Assembly: GCA_044232905.1 (NCBI GenBank)
Contig: JBIIKZ010000010.1
Location: 1 to 49,752, forward strand
From: CANHVK01 sp044232905
GTDB taxonomy: Bacteria; Bacteroidota; Bacteroidia; Flavobacteriales_D; Crocinitomicaceae
Direction: 5' to 3'
DNA length: 49,752 bases
Shown here: piece after piece, positions 1 through 8,179 of the stretch
How positions within the stretch are numbered: position 1 is the first letter of the stretch
Layout: each line of letters opens with the position of its first letter
Program-made: the position numbers and the translations under genes
Notes under the pieces: model-generated
What the model saw: only the letters and a program-made list of their open reading frames with translations
The model's database searches: none
What the model was told of the DNA's origin: nothing

Positions 1-275
1 GCATATAAATGAAACGAATTATTTGGGGATTGTAAGGTTTGCATTTTTATGGTATCGCTGTAATAATAGCTATTCTTACTTTGATTAAAAACCACACATG
101 CACCAGTTACACCAAATTTTTTATAAATGGAATCTAGTTTTAAGTGTTGTTCGTGATAGGATTTTTGAGCGACGGAGTGATGAGTGACGAGCGAAGTGAG
201 AAGGATAAAGAGGAAAGTTAAAGGCTTCACATTCCAATCTTGAAAGCTTTCAGTGCACTCCTTGTAATTATGCAT
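1..275 (-). CDS. Class D beta-lactamase-like / penicillin-binding transpeptidase-like protein, N-terminal part (cut by left edge)
   Basis: Reading the minus strand from an ATG at 275 gives an open frame to the window edge (about 91 codons). A GTG at 230 would instead start directly at a classic signal peptide (basic start, LTFLFILLTSLV core, end near SVAQ), so 230 may be the true start. The mature part contains FGVTGACVVFNQ, which resembles the first strand of OXA-type class D enzymes (GxFVLYD), followed about 25 residues later by SPNNSFHL where the family has PASTFKI. If that alignment is right, the nucleophilic Ser and the Lys of the STFK motif are Asn and His. The family acylates beta-lactams or acts as a methicillin sensor. 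This copy looks catalytically dead or divergent, so its role is unknown. The rest of the gene, with the SxV and KTG motifs, lies outside the window. Confidence 0.5.
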   Translation of the reverse strand, partial: MHNYKECTESFQDWNVKPLTFLFILLTSLVTHHSVAQKSYHEQHLKLDSIYKKFGVTGACVVFNQSKNSYYYSDTIKMQTLQSPNNSFHLY

Positions 276-331
276 TAATCTTTTAATCATTTCACATTTT
301 TCTTAATCAAAGATAAAACAAACTAACGCAC

Positions 332-360
332 AAAAAAAGCGACTCTCACGAATCGCCTTT
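332..360 (-). terminator. Intrinsic terminator downstream of hpd
   Basis: On the minus strand GCGATTC pairs with GAGTCGC (7 bp with one G-U pair) around a GTGA tetraloop of GNRA type, followed by seven T. It lies about 80 bases beyond the hpd stop, so it probably ends that transcript. Confidence 0.6.
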
Positions 361-438
361 TCTAGTTATGAATTATGGTTTATAAATTAGGAATGAATAG
401 ATTAAAATTTATAATTCAGCATCCATCATTTATAATCC

Positions 439-1599
439 CTAAAGAGTTCCTCTTTTTGCTTGTTCTCTTTCGATAGACTCAAACAACGCTTTAAAGTTAC
501 CTGCTCCGAATCCTTTAGCGCCCATACGTTGGATAATTTCAAAGAATAAGGTTGGTCTATCTTCTACTGGTTTTGTAAAGATTTGTAACAAATAACCTTC
601 TTCGTCTGCATCTACAAGGATGGATAATTTTTGAAGTTCTTTAATATCTTCTTTCATTATATCCATGTGTACGCCTAAACGTCCTGGAATCTCATCGTAA
701 TATGCTTGCGGTGGTGGTGGTAAAAATTCAATTCCACGTGCTCTTAATTCGCGTACAGTGGCAATAACATCATCTGTAGCTACAGCGATGTGTTGAACTC
801 CTGGACCTTCATAGAAATCTAAATATTCTTCAATTTGAGAACGTTTGTTTCCTTTTGCTGGTTCGTTAATAGGGAATTTAATACGACCGTTACCGTTCGA
901 CATTACTTTACTCATCAAAGCAGAATATTCTGTATGAATTTGTTTGTCATCAAACGAAAGGAAGTTTACGAATCCCATTACATCTTCGTACCATTTTACC
1001 CAGGTATTCATTTCACCCCATCCAACGTTTCCAACCATGTGGTCGATGAATTTTAAACCAACAGGTGCTGGATTATAATCCGATTTCCATTCTACGAAAC
1101 CAGGTAAGAAAGAACCAGTATAGTTTTTGCGTTCTACGAACATGTGTACTGTTTCTCCATATGTATAAATACCTGCACGAACTGTTTCTCCGTTTTCGTC
1201 TTTTTCAACTGTTGGTTCTTGGTACGATCTAGCACCACGTTTGATTGTTTCTTCGTATGCTTTACGAGCATCTTCCACCCACAAAGCAACAACTTTCACA
1301 CCGTCACCATGTTTTTTCACGTGCTCACCAATTGGAGAATCACTTGTTAATGCAGTAGTTAAAACTAAACGAATTTTATCTTGCTTCAATACATAAGAAA
1401 CACGGTCCGTAAGGCCAGTTTCTAAACCAGCATATGCATAGGATTGAAAACCAAAAGCAGTTTTATAGAAGTGTGCTGCTTGTTTTGCATTCCCGACATA
1501 AAACTCCACATAATCCGTTCCTAATAAAGGAAGGAAATCTTGTGCCCCTTCGAAGATTTTTTCTAAACCGTATTCTACGTTTTTGATTTCTTTACTCAT
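439..1599 (-). CDS. hpd: 4-hydroxyphenylpyruvate dioxygenase
   Basis: Converts 4-hydroxyphenylpyruvate to homogentisate with O2 and Fe(II), the second step of tyrosine breakdown, in the cytoplasm. The protein is 386 residues, typical for the family, with two vicinal-oxygen-chelate halves. The expected iron ligands are visible: H187 (FIDHMVGN), H270 (GVQHIAVA) and E354 (LFFEIIQR). The C-terminal GAKGFGAGNFKALFESIE is the family's gate helix region. I chose the ATG at 1599 (MSKEIKNVEYG); the frame stays open upstream to 1662 but that extension has no family counterpart. The homogentisate dioxygenase gene lies 145 bases upstream on the same strand, so the two may be co-transcribed, although the gap could hold a second promoter. 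The later genes maleylacetoacetate isomerase and fumarylacetoacetase are not in the window. Confidence 0.96.
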   Translation of the reverse strand: MSKEIKNVEYGLEKIFEGAQDFLPLLGTDYVEFYVGNAKQAAHFYKTAFGFQSYAYAGLETGLTDRVSYVLKQDKIRLVLTTALTSDSPIGEHVKKHGDGVKVVALWVEDARKAYEETIKRGARSYQEPTVEKDENGETVRAGIYTYGETVHMFVERKNYTGSFLPGFVEWKSDYNPAPVGLKFIDHMVGNVGWGEMNTWVKWYEDVMGFVNFLSFDDKQIHTEYSALMSKVMSNGNGRIKFPINEPAKGNKRSQIEEYLDFYEGPGVQHIAVATDDVIATVRELRARGIEFLPPPPQAYYDEIPGRLGVHMDIMKEDIKELQKLSILVDADEEGYLLQIFTKPVEDRPTLFFEIIQRMGAKGFGAGNFKALFESIEREQAKRGTL

Positions 1600-1744
1600 T
1601 GTTTTTTTTATTAAATTGTTAATATAAATGACTTTAAAAATTAGATTTTTCGAGGCAAACAAAAATTAAATCCGGAGTTTACATTCGTAAATGAGGAGTT
1701 TAATTTTGCAGTTGAACGAAGAAAAAGCAATTTATTTAAGCCAT

Positions 1745-2905
1745 TTAGTCTTCTAACCAACTAGTTAGGTAATCTTTATCTGCAATATCTACTGCAGCTT
1801 GTGTTATTTTTAATGGTTTAAACGTATCTACCATCACTGCTAATTCTGCAGTTTCTTTTTGACCAATACTACGTTCCATCGCGCCTGGGTGAGGTCCATG
1901 AGGAATTCCACCTGGGTGAAGCGAGATATATCCTTTTTCTACATGATTTCTAGACATAAAGTCTCCATCTACGTAGTACAATACTTCATCTGAATCGATA
2001 TTACTGTGGTTATAAGGCGCAGGAATGGATTTTGGGTGATAATCATACAAACGTGGAACAAACGAACAAATCACATAGTTATGCGCTTCAAACGTTTGGT
2101 GTACTGGGGGTGGTTGGTGCACACGACCAGTTATAGGTTCAAAATTATGAATCGAGAAAGCATACGGGAAATTGAAGCCATCCCAACCAACAACATCAAA
2201 AGGATGTGTTGCATACACTAATTCGTGAAGTACATTTTCTTTTTTGATTTTAATTAAGAAGTTCCCTTTTTCATCAAATGTTTCTAGTTCAGTCGGCATT
2301 TTTAAATCACGCTCACAAAAAGGAGAATGTTCTAATAATTGACCGAAATCGTTTCTATATCTTTTAGGAGTCACTACAGGACTAAAAGATTCTACAATAA
2401 ACAAACGGTTGTCTTCGGTATCAAAATCAATTTGATAGATAATTCCACGTGGAATTACCAGATAATCGCCATATACAAAATCGATATTTCCTAAAAAAGT
2501 GCGCAGTTTACCAGAACCTTTGTGAATAAAGATTACTTCATCCGCATCCGCATTTTTATAGAAGTACGTTCGAAGCGATTTTTTTGGAGCTGCTAAAGCA
2601 ATGTTTAAGTCATTATTAAACAATACAATCGTACGACTGTCTAGAAAATCTTCTTTTGGAGCAACTTCAAAACCTCGCAACATTTGGGAGGAGATGTTTT
2701 TATCAATTGCTGCAATAGGCGTTAAGTCAACCGGTTTAGAAACCGATCTTACTTGTGTTGGTCTGTGCACATGGTATAACAAGGATGAAAATCCATGAAA
2801 ACCTTCCGTACCAAACAACTGTTCATAGTAATATCCACCTTCTGGCTTTTCAAACGTAGTGTGACGTTTAGCAGGGAACTTACCAAGTTTCGCGTAAAAA
2901 GGCAT
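1745..2905 (-). CDS. hmgA: Homogentisate 1,2-dioxygenase
   Basis: Opens the ring of homogentisate to maleylacetoacetate with O2 and Fe(II), following Hpd in tyrosine catabolism. The protein is 386 residues, shorter than the roughly 440 of animal and proteobacterial forms but usual for the Bacteroidota type. The cupin metal site can be read as the His of YNHSN, the Glu of DSDEVLYY and the His of GIPHGPHPG. The N-terminus (MPFYAKLGKFPAKRHTTF) is typical, which supports the ATG at 2905. A good Bacteroidota-type promoter lies about 75 bases upstream. A divergent AsmA-like gene begins 232 bases away. Confidence 0.95.
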   Translation of the reverse strand: MPFYAKLGKFPAKRHTTFEKPEGGYYYEQLFGTEGFHGFSSLLYHVHRPTQVRSVSKPVDLTPIAAIDKNISSQMLRGFEVAPKEDFLDSRTIVLFNNDLNIALAAPKKSLRTYFYKNADADEVIFIHKGSGKLRTFLGNIDFVYGDYLVIPRGIIYQIDFDTEDNRLFIVESFSPVVTPKRYRNDFGQLLEHSPFCERDLKMPTELETFDEKGNFLIKIKKENVLHELVYATHPFDVVGWDGFNFPYAFSIHNFEPITGRVHQPPPVHQTFEAHNYVICSFVPRLYDYHPKSIPAPYNHSNIDSDEVLYYVDGDFMSRNHVEKGYISLHPGGIPHGPHPGAMERSIGQKETAELAVMVDTFKPLKITQAAVDIADKDYLTSWLED

Positions 2906-2979
2906 AAAACTTTTGTCTTTTTAAATAATTAATAAACAACTTCTCTCTATGAATTTAATAAATAAACAAAGAAGTAGAA

Positions 2980-3010
2980 CAAATTTAGGATTTGATTTGC
3001 AATTCTGCAA
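2980..3010 (-). promoter_or_regulatory. Promoter for hmgA(-hpd): TTG-N20-TAAATTTG
   Basis: On the minus strand a TTG (3010-3008) is followed by 20 bases and then TAAATTTG (2987-2980). This fits the Bacteroidota primary sigma consensus of a TTG near -33 and TAnnTTTG near -7. The inferred start near 2976 would give a leader of about 70 bases. Confidence 0.6.
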
Positions 3011-3105
3011 CAAAATGAAAGCAACGAGTTTAAACAAATAAGATATAAACGATTGAAAGTGTTAAAATTTTAAAAATTACAAATCAAATAGAATATAAAA
3101 GTACT

Positions 3106-3113
3106 TAAATTCG
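3106..3113 (+). promoter_or_regulatory. Candidate -7 box TAAATTCG for the AsmA-like gene
   Basis: TAAATTCG differs from TAnnTTTG at one base and would place the start about 20 bases before the ATG. No TTG is seen at the right distance, so this is a weak call. Confidence 0.35.
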
Positions 3114-3137
3114 TTTCCACATTTAAAATCTAAAAAA

Positions 3138-6002
3138 ATGGAAGTTGTTGGAAAAAAAAATATTGGTAAGAAAATAGCAAAATGGACTGGTATTTCTTTA
3201 GGAATACTATTATTATTAGCGATTATCGTTCCTTTTATCTTTAAAGATGAAATTAAAGGAATGGTTCAAAAAGAAATGAAAAAACAATTACTTGCCGATA
3301 TCGAACTTAAAGACTTTGACGTAACTTTTTTAAGTTCATTTCCACATATTTCTGCACGATTAGAAGGACTAAAAGTTACTGGAACGGATAAAAACTTTAA
3401 AGGTGTAGTTCTAGCTGAAATGGAAAGTTTTGAGGCTAACCTAAATTTTTGGAGTGTTATAGGTAGCGACAAAATGGAAATTGAAGGAATCGTTCTAAAC
3501 AAACCAAAATTTGATGTGCGTGTTTTGAAAGATGGAACTGCAAATTATAACATCGTTAAACCAGATTCTATTAAGACACCGGAAGAGAAATCAGAACCAT
3601 CGAGCTTTAAATTGAGCATGCAAAAATATGAGATAAACGAAGCAACTATTCGTTACGATGATCAAAGTATGGATTTGTTTGCAGACATACAAAATTTAAC
3701 CCATGTTGGTAAAGGAGATTTAACTACCGATGTAATTGACTTTGAAACTACCACCACCATGGATGCTTTCACCTATGAAATGGATGGGATATCTTATTTA
3801 CAAAAAGTTAAAACAAATTTCGTTGTTAATTTATTGATGGAATTTACTGAAAAGGCATCAAAATTTACCTTAAAAGAAAACACATTTGAATTAAATGCGC
3901 TCAAATTTTCTTTGAATGGATTTTACGAAATGTTAGAACATAAAGATAATATGGATCTTACATTAGCAGCAAAAGAAGCAACATTCAAAGATTTCCTATC
4001 CTTAATTCCATCCTTCTATCAATCCGGTTACGAAGGCATGTTAACGAATGGTACTTTAGCGATACATGCAAAGGTAAAGGGAGTAATGGATGAAAAAAAC
4101 ATGCCAGGTTGGGACGCGGGTATTCAAGTAAAAAATGCTTCGATACAATATGCAGGTTTACCACAATCGATTAAAAACATAGCAATTGATGCTAATTCAA
4201 GTTTTGCAGGAGGTTCCAATTTGGACCAAATGAAATTAGATGTTTCAAAATTTCATGCAGACTTTGCTGGAAATGTATTAGACATGACTATGCGCCTTCG
4301 CAATCCAATGACAGATCCAGCAATTGCAGCTATAATCAAGGCTAAAATTAACTTAGCAACATTGGGAAAAGTTATGCCAATGGCTGAGGGTGAATCCTAC
4401 CAAGGAAAACTACTTGCAGATATTGCATTGAATGGTAAGATGAGCACGATAGAACAAGAACGCTATGAAGATTTTGATGCGAAAGGTATGGTAGAACTGA
4501 AAGACATTCTTTACACATCCAAAGATTTGCCAGCAGCTGTTAAAGTAGCAGGAATGAAATTACTATTTACACCACAAAATTTACGTTTGGAAAATTTACA
4601 AGCGAAAATGGGGACTAGTGATTTTTCAATGAATGGTACAATAGATAATTATTTAGCCTATGTATTTAGAAATGAATTGTTAAAAGGAAATTTCAATTTT
4701 TCGAGTACTTCTTTAGATGTAGATGCATTGATGGGAACAAGCGCTACACCAGCAACTACTGAAACAGAAACAACGGACAAAGCTCCAGAAACAGCCTCCA
4801 CCGAACCATTCTTAATTCCAGACAATTTAGACGTACTACTTACGATGGATGTAAAAAAAATGGTATATAATGGTATTACTATTCAAAATACCAAAGGTTC
4901 AGTTGGGATGAAAGAAGAAATTGCTTCGTTGAATCAGTTAACGATGAATGTATTAGGCGGTAAAGTCGGTTTAGACGGTATTTATAATACACAAAATCAT
5001 AGTAAACCAAACATAAATTTCAGTTATGACATTCAACAAATCGCAATCTCCGATTTAGCAAAAAACTTTGTTACCATTGAAAAATTAGCACCAATCGCAA
5101 AATATGTAAAAGGTAAAATATCCACTTCATTTACGATGAAAACGATTCTTCAAGCATCGATGGAACCTGTTTACAGCACATTAACTGGTAAAGGGGATAT
5201 CTCATCAAATGAAATTAATATTTCTGGATATGAACCATTGACGAAACTGGCGGGTGAACTGAACATGCCCAAATTAGCCTCACAAACAATGCGTGACTTT
5301 AAAGCAAAATTCAAATTTGAAAATGGTAAAATTACACTAACTCCATTTACAATTAAATTAGGAAAAATTAATACGGATGTTTCTGGATCTACTTCTTTCG
5401 AACAAGATTTAGATTACAAATTAGTCTTAAAAATTCCACGTGAAGAAATACCTGCTGATGCACTTAAAACAGTTGAAAATGGACTCGCAAAATTAAATGG
5501 TTTACCTATTAAATTAAAAATTCAAGAGCTACCATCTAATATACATGTAAATGCAACAATTACAGGAAAAATAACTAAACCTATAGTTTCCGTTGATTTA
5601 AAAGAAACTATCGGGAATTTAACTGGAAACCTAAAAAATTCGTTGAAAGATGCTGTCAAACAAACAAAAGATTCAGTAACAACGGTTGTCAAACAAAAAG
5701 TAACCGAAAAAGTAAATGAGGTTAAAGAAGACTTAAACAAAAAGAAACAACAATTAATTGCAGATGCACAAAAACAAGCAGACAATGTAAAAGCAGAAGC
5801 AAAACGTGCTGCTGATGTAGTTCGTGCAGAAGGGAATAAACAAGCAGATGCATTGATTGCAGAAGCGGGAGGAAATCCAATTAAAAAGAAAGTAGCCGAA
5901 GTTGCAGCGACAAAACTTCGTAAAACAGCCATTGAGAAAGCACAACGTATTGAGCAGGAAGCGAATCAGAAAGCAGATGATATAATGAATAAAGTAAAGT
6001 AG
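3138..6002 (+). CDS. AsmA-family envelope protein with helical C-terminal extension
   Basis: A 954-residue protein with one N-terminal membrane helix (about residues 15-35) and a long periplasmic part. The start of that part (LKDFDVTFLSSFPHISARLEGL) is typical of AsmA-like proteins, which are related to bridge-like lipid transfer proteins and affect outer-membrane assembly or phospholipid transport. A Thr/Glu/Ala-rich linker lies near residues 535-557, followed by the conserved AsmA C-terminal region to about residue 820. From about residue 821 to the end the protein is Lys/Ala/Glu/Gln-rich and strongly helical (for example ADAQKQADNVKAEAKRAAD), like LEA or apolipoprotein-type amphipathic helices. 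Family membership is well supported; the exact job and the tail's role are inferred. crcB follows 40 bases downstream. Confidence 0.85.
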   Translation: MEVVGKKNIGKKIAKWTGISLGILLLLAIIVPFIFKDEIKGMVQKEMKKQLLADIELKDFDVTFLSSFPHISARLEGLKVTGTDKNFKGVVLAEMESFEANLNFWSVIGSDKMEIEGIVLNKPKFDVRVLKDGTANYNIVKPDSIKTPEEKSEPSSFKLSMQKYEINEATIRYDDQSMDLFADIQNLTHVGKGDLTTDVIDFETTTTMDAFTYEMDGISYLQKVKTNFVVNLLMEFTEKASKFTLKENTFELNALKFSLNGFYEMLEHKDNMDLTLAAKEATFKDFLSLIPSFYQSGYEGMLTNGTLAIHAKVKGVMDEKNMPGWDAGIQVKNASIQYAGLPQSIKNIAIDANSSFAGGSNLDQMKLDVSKFHADFAGNVLDMTMRLRNPMTDPAIAAIIKAKINLATLGKVMPMAEGESYQGKLLADIALNGKMSTIEQERYEDFDAKGMVELKDILYTSKDLPAAVKVAGMKLLFTPQNLRLENLQAKMGTSDFSMNGTIDNYLAYVFRNELLKGNFNFSSTSLDVDALMGTSATPATTETETTDKAPETASTEPFLIPDNLDVLLTMDVKKMVYNGITIQNTKGSVGMKEEIASLNQLTMNVLGGKVGLDGIYNTQNHSKPNINFSYDIQQIAISDLAKNFVTIEKLAPIAKYVKGKISTSFTMKTILQASMEPVYSTLTGKGDISSNEINISGYEPLTKLAGELNMPKLASQTMRDFKAKFKFENGKITLTPFTIKLGKINTDVSGSTSFEQDLDYKLVLKIPREEIPADALKTVENGLAKLNGLPIKLKIQELPSNIHVNATITGKITKPIVSVDLKETIGNLTGNLKNSLKDAVKQTKDSVTTVVKQKVTEKVNEVKEDLNKKKQQLIADAQKQADNVKAEAKRAADVVRAEGNKQADALIAEAGGNPIKKKVAEVAATKLRKTAIEKAQRIEQEANQKADDIMNKVK

Positions 6003-6042
6003 AGACGAAAACGACGAGTGACAAAGTAATGAAAGTGAAGAT

Positions 6043-6411
6043 ATGATAAAAGCGATACTTTTAGTTGGATTCGGGGGAGCTGTTGGGAGTGTAATGCGTT
6101 ATCTTTTGAGTGTTTTAGGTGCAAACTATTTTAAAGGAACATTTCCAATAGCGACATTTATAACTAATTTTTTAGGATGTTTAATTATTGGATTATTAAT
6201 TGGTTATTTTGGGAAAAACACAGAACTAAATCCACAATTAAAGTTATTATTAATCACTGGATTTTGCGGAGGTTTTACAACATTTTCGACATTTGCTGCA
6301 GAGAATGTGCAGTTGTTGGAAAATGGTAATTATGGATTGTTGTTAGTGAATATTTTAGGAAGCGTGTTGATAGGAGTGGGAGGAGTCATTGTAGGGATGA
6401 AAATTTTATAA
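6043..6411 (+). CDS. crcB: Fluoride channel CrcB/Fluc
   Basis: A 122-residue inner-membrane protein with four hydrophobic segments, the usual length for a Fluc subunit that works as an antiparallel dimer exporting fluoride. Visible signatures are GGAVGSVMRY at the N-terminus, the TNFLGC helix with its pore-lining Asn, and GFCGGFTTFSTF with the Phe residues that coordinate fluoride and the central-sodium region. It lies 40 bases after the AsmA-like gene and probably shares its transcript. The gap is too short for a fluoride riboswitch. Its stop is 5 bases from the end of the convergent saccharopine dehydrogenase gene. Confidence 0.93.
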   Translation: MIKAILLVGFGGAVGSVMRYLLSVLGANYFKGTFPIATFITNFLGCLIIGLLIGYFGKNTELNPQLKLLLITGFCGGFTTFSTFAAENVQLLENGNYGLLLVNILGSVLIGVGGVIVGMKIL

Positions 6412-6416
6412 AATTT

Positions 6417-7754
6417 TTACAAAATCGCATGTTTTTCTGTAAATGTGATTCCGTAATTTTCTAATTCCGATAAAATAGGATCATACACCTCTTTCATCAC
6501 TGGTATTTGCACCCCTTTTAAGGTTAATTTTCCATTTAGAATCATTTTTCCACAAATTGCAACTGGTAATCCTACGGTATTGCTCATTGCTGTAAACACT
6601 TGATTTTCACCAATATTAACCATCGAAGAAATGATTTTATGTCGTGTGCCGCTGATCGAGTATTCGAAATCATGGTACATCACTAACATATCTTTATCGT
6701 TTTCCTCCAACACCCATTTTTCGACCAAAATTTTCTCTAATAATTGTGCTGGCGAAGCATTTTTCAATCCTATAGGTGCATCATTCTCAAAAATTCCTAA
6801 CCATTTAAACTTGTGGAACAATTCATCATCCCCCTTGGTAAACAAGCGTTTAAACTTATCTTCTACAGACTCTCCTACTTGAAACGGTAAAAACGCATTA
6901 ATAAAATTACGTGGGGTTAAATGTTCAGAGTTCTCTAATTTATAGCTGTCCTCCGTCATTCCTAGTTCGACAAAAATATTCCATGCATAGGAAAATCCTG
7001 GTCTACGCAATGTACCGCGATAAATAGTTGGAATATTGTCTAATTGATAAATTGGTCTATACGAAAGTGAATTACGATTTGCATACCCTTCAAATTTTCC
7101 ATACCCTTCTATTTCAATAGTTTCTAATCGCTGAAATAAACGATTGTATGGAATGTATTTATATTCTTTCTCTTCGATAAATGCGGCAGCTGGTCCTTGT
7201 CCAGCAATTACTACATTACGCGGATTCCATGTAAATTTATAGTTCCAAGGATTGGTATCGTTACTTGGCGCTATCAAACCACCACAAAACGATTTAAAAC
7301 TATGTATTTCGGCATTTTGTGTTTGTATTTCATCCAAAATTTTGGAAGCAGACATGTGGTCTATTCCTGGATCTACACCAATTTCATTCATGATAATAAT
7401 TCCAGCAGCTTTTGCTTCCGCGTCCAATGCTTTCATTTCTTCTGAAACATACGACGGAGTTATCAAATTGGTTTTAAGCGCAATACAATCTTTAGCTACT
7501 TCCAAGTGAAAACGTGCTGGTAGCATACTAATTACTAAATCAGCCATTTCAATTTCAGGTTTTCTTTCATCTGGATCAAGTGCATTAAAGGATAAAGCAA
7601 TTCCTCGACGATGTCCATTTAACTTATGTTGAACCAGTGCTAAATCTTGATCACATACACGCAATTGCCAATCAAATTTTTCAGAATGTTCTAAAAAATA
7701 GCGTATTAAAGAAGAACTGGAAAGTCCAGCACCCAAAAGAAGTATTGTTTTCAT
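6417..7754 (-). CDS. Saccharopine dehydrogenase family protein (LYS9-like)
   Basis: A 445-residue Rossmann-fold oxidoreductase. The nucleotide-binding loop is at the N-terminus (LLLGAGLSSSSLIRYF), and the family blocks MADLVISMLPARFH, ITPSYVSEEM and NEIGVDPGIDHMSA follow. These match the L-glutamate-forming saccharopine dehydrogenase type, which cleaves saccharopine to glutamate and alpha-aminoadipate semialdehyde using NAD(P)+. In Bacteroidota this enzyme normally serves lysine degradation. The glutaryl-CoA dehydrogenase gene at the right edge of the window fits a later step of that route. No lysine-ketoglutarate reductase gene is adjacent. The gene stands alone between crcB (convergent) and the ArsC-like gene, 71 bases upstream. 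Confidence 0.88.
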   Translation of the reverse strand: MKTILLLGAGLSSSSLIRYFLEHSEKFDWQLRVCDQDLALVQHKLNGHRRGIALSFNALDPDERKPEIEMADLVISMLPARFHLEVAKDCIALKTNLITPSYVSEEMKALDAEAKAAGIIIMNEIGVDPGIDHMSASKILDEIQTQNAEIHSFKSFCGGLIAPSNDTNPWNYKFTWNPRNVVIAGQGPAAAFIEEKEYKYIPYNRLFQRLETIEIEGYGKFEGYANRNSLSYRPIYQLDNIPTIYRGTLRRPGFSYAWNIFVELGMTEDSYKLENSEHLTPRNFINAFLPFQVGESVEDKFKRLFTKGDDELFHKFKWLGIFENDAPIGLKNASPAQLLEKILVEKWVLEENDKDMLVMYHDFEYSISGTRHKIISSMVNIGENQVFTAMSNTVGLPVAICGKMILNGKLTLKGVQIPVMKEVYDPILSELENYGITFTEKHAIL

Positions 7755-7825
7755 CAGTTAATAGATTAACGATGCTAATTTAGAAATAAAAAGAGAGTAT
7801 AGAATGATGAATGATGATTTATGAA

Positions 7826-8179
7826 TTATTTTACAAACATCTCCACTGCTATCGCAACTTGGTCTTTCGTGTTTCCAATGCTTACGTTTTCTCCATGAAT
7901 ACAAAATGGGCGTTTTAGGAAGGTATATTCTTCCAACAATAAGGAACGAAAATCAGCTTCTGATAGTTGTTTTTCGTGCAAACCCTGAAGGCGATATTTT
8001 TGCGCTTTTTTAGAAAATAAAGCTTCATACGAACCTACTTTAGATTTTATCCAATCTAGTGTGGAAGCATCGATATTATTAACTTTTATATCCACTAATT
8101 CTACCGTTGGATCTGGATTAATTTCTTTTAAAATGCGTTTACATGTAGAACATGAAGATAAGTGATAAATTCGTTTCAT
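7826..8179 (-). CDS. Spx/ArsC-family thioredoxin-fold protein
   Basis: A 117-residue protein with a CxxC motif (C10-S-T-C13) directly after the first beta strand (MKRIYHLSSCSTCKRI), as in the ArsC/Spx/YffB superfamily, and the conserved FLKRPFCIHG segment near residues 88-97, where ArsC has LxRPI. True arsenate reductases of this fold rely on a single Cys plus three Arg and use glutaredoxin. The CxxC and the lack of arsenic genes nearby argue for a redox or regulatory role instead. Its ATG starts immediately after the stop of mgtE with no gap, so the two are translationally linked. I am sure of the family, not of the substrate. Confidence 0.8.
   Translation of the reverse strand: MKRIYHLSSCSTCKRILKEINPDPTVELVDIKVNNIDASTLDWIKSKVGSYEALFSKKAQKYRLQGLHEKQLSEADFRSLLLEEYTFLKRPFCIHGENVSIGNTKDQVAIAVEMFVK

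Noticed and set aside
170..200. Repeat-like GAGTGATGAGTGACGAGCGAAGTGAG stretch, similar to 6003-6030
   Set aside because: The first is inside the signal-peptide coding region and the second only shares short scrambled GACGAGTGA-type words; no consistent repeat unit could be defined.
5522..5932. Long minus-strand open frame opposite the end of the AsmA-like gene
   Set aside because: It is the antisense shadow of a Lys/Ala-rich coding stretch (Ser/Phe/Cys-rich product) and has no family features or promoter.
6003..6042. Possible fluoride riboswitch before crcB
   Set aside because: The gap is only 40 bases and shows no pseudoknot-like pairing; known fluoride riboswitches need more length.
7826..8179. 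Arsenate reductase for arsenic resistance
   Set aside because: It has CxxC like Spx/YffB, and no ars genes are nearby, so only the fold family is claimed.
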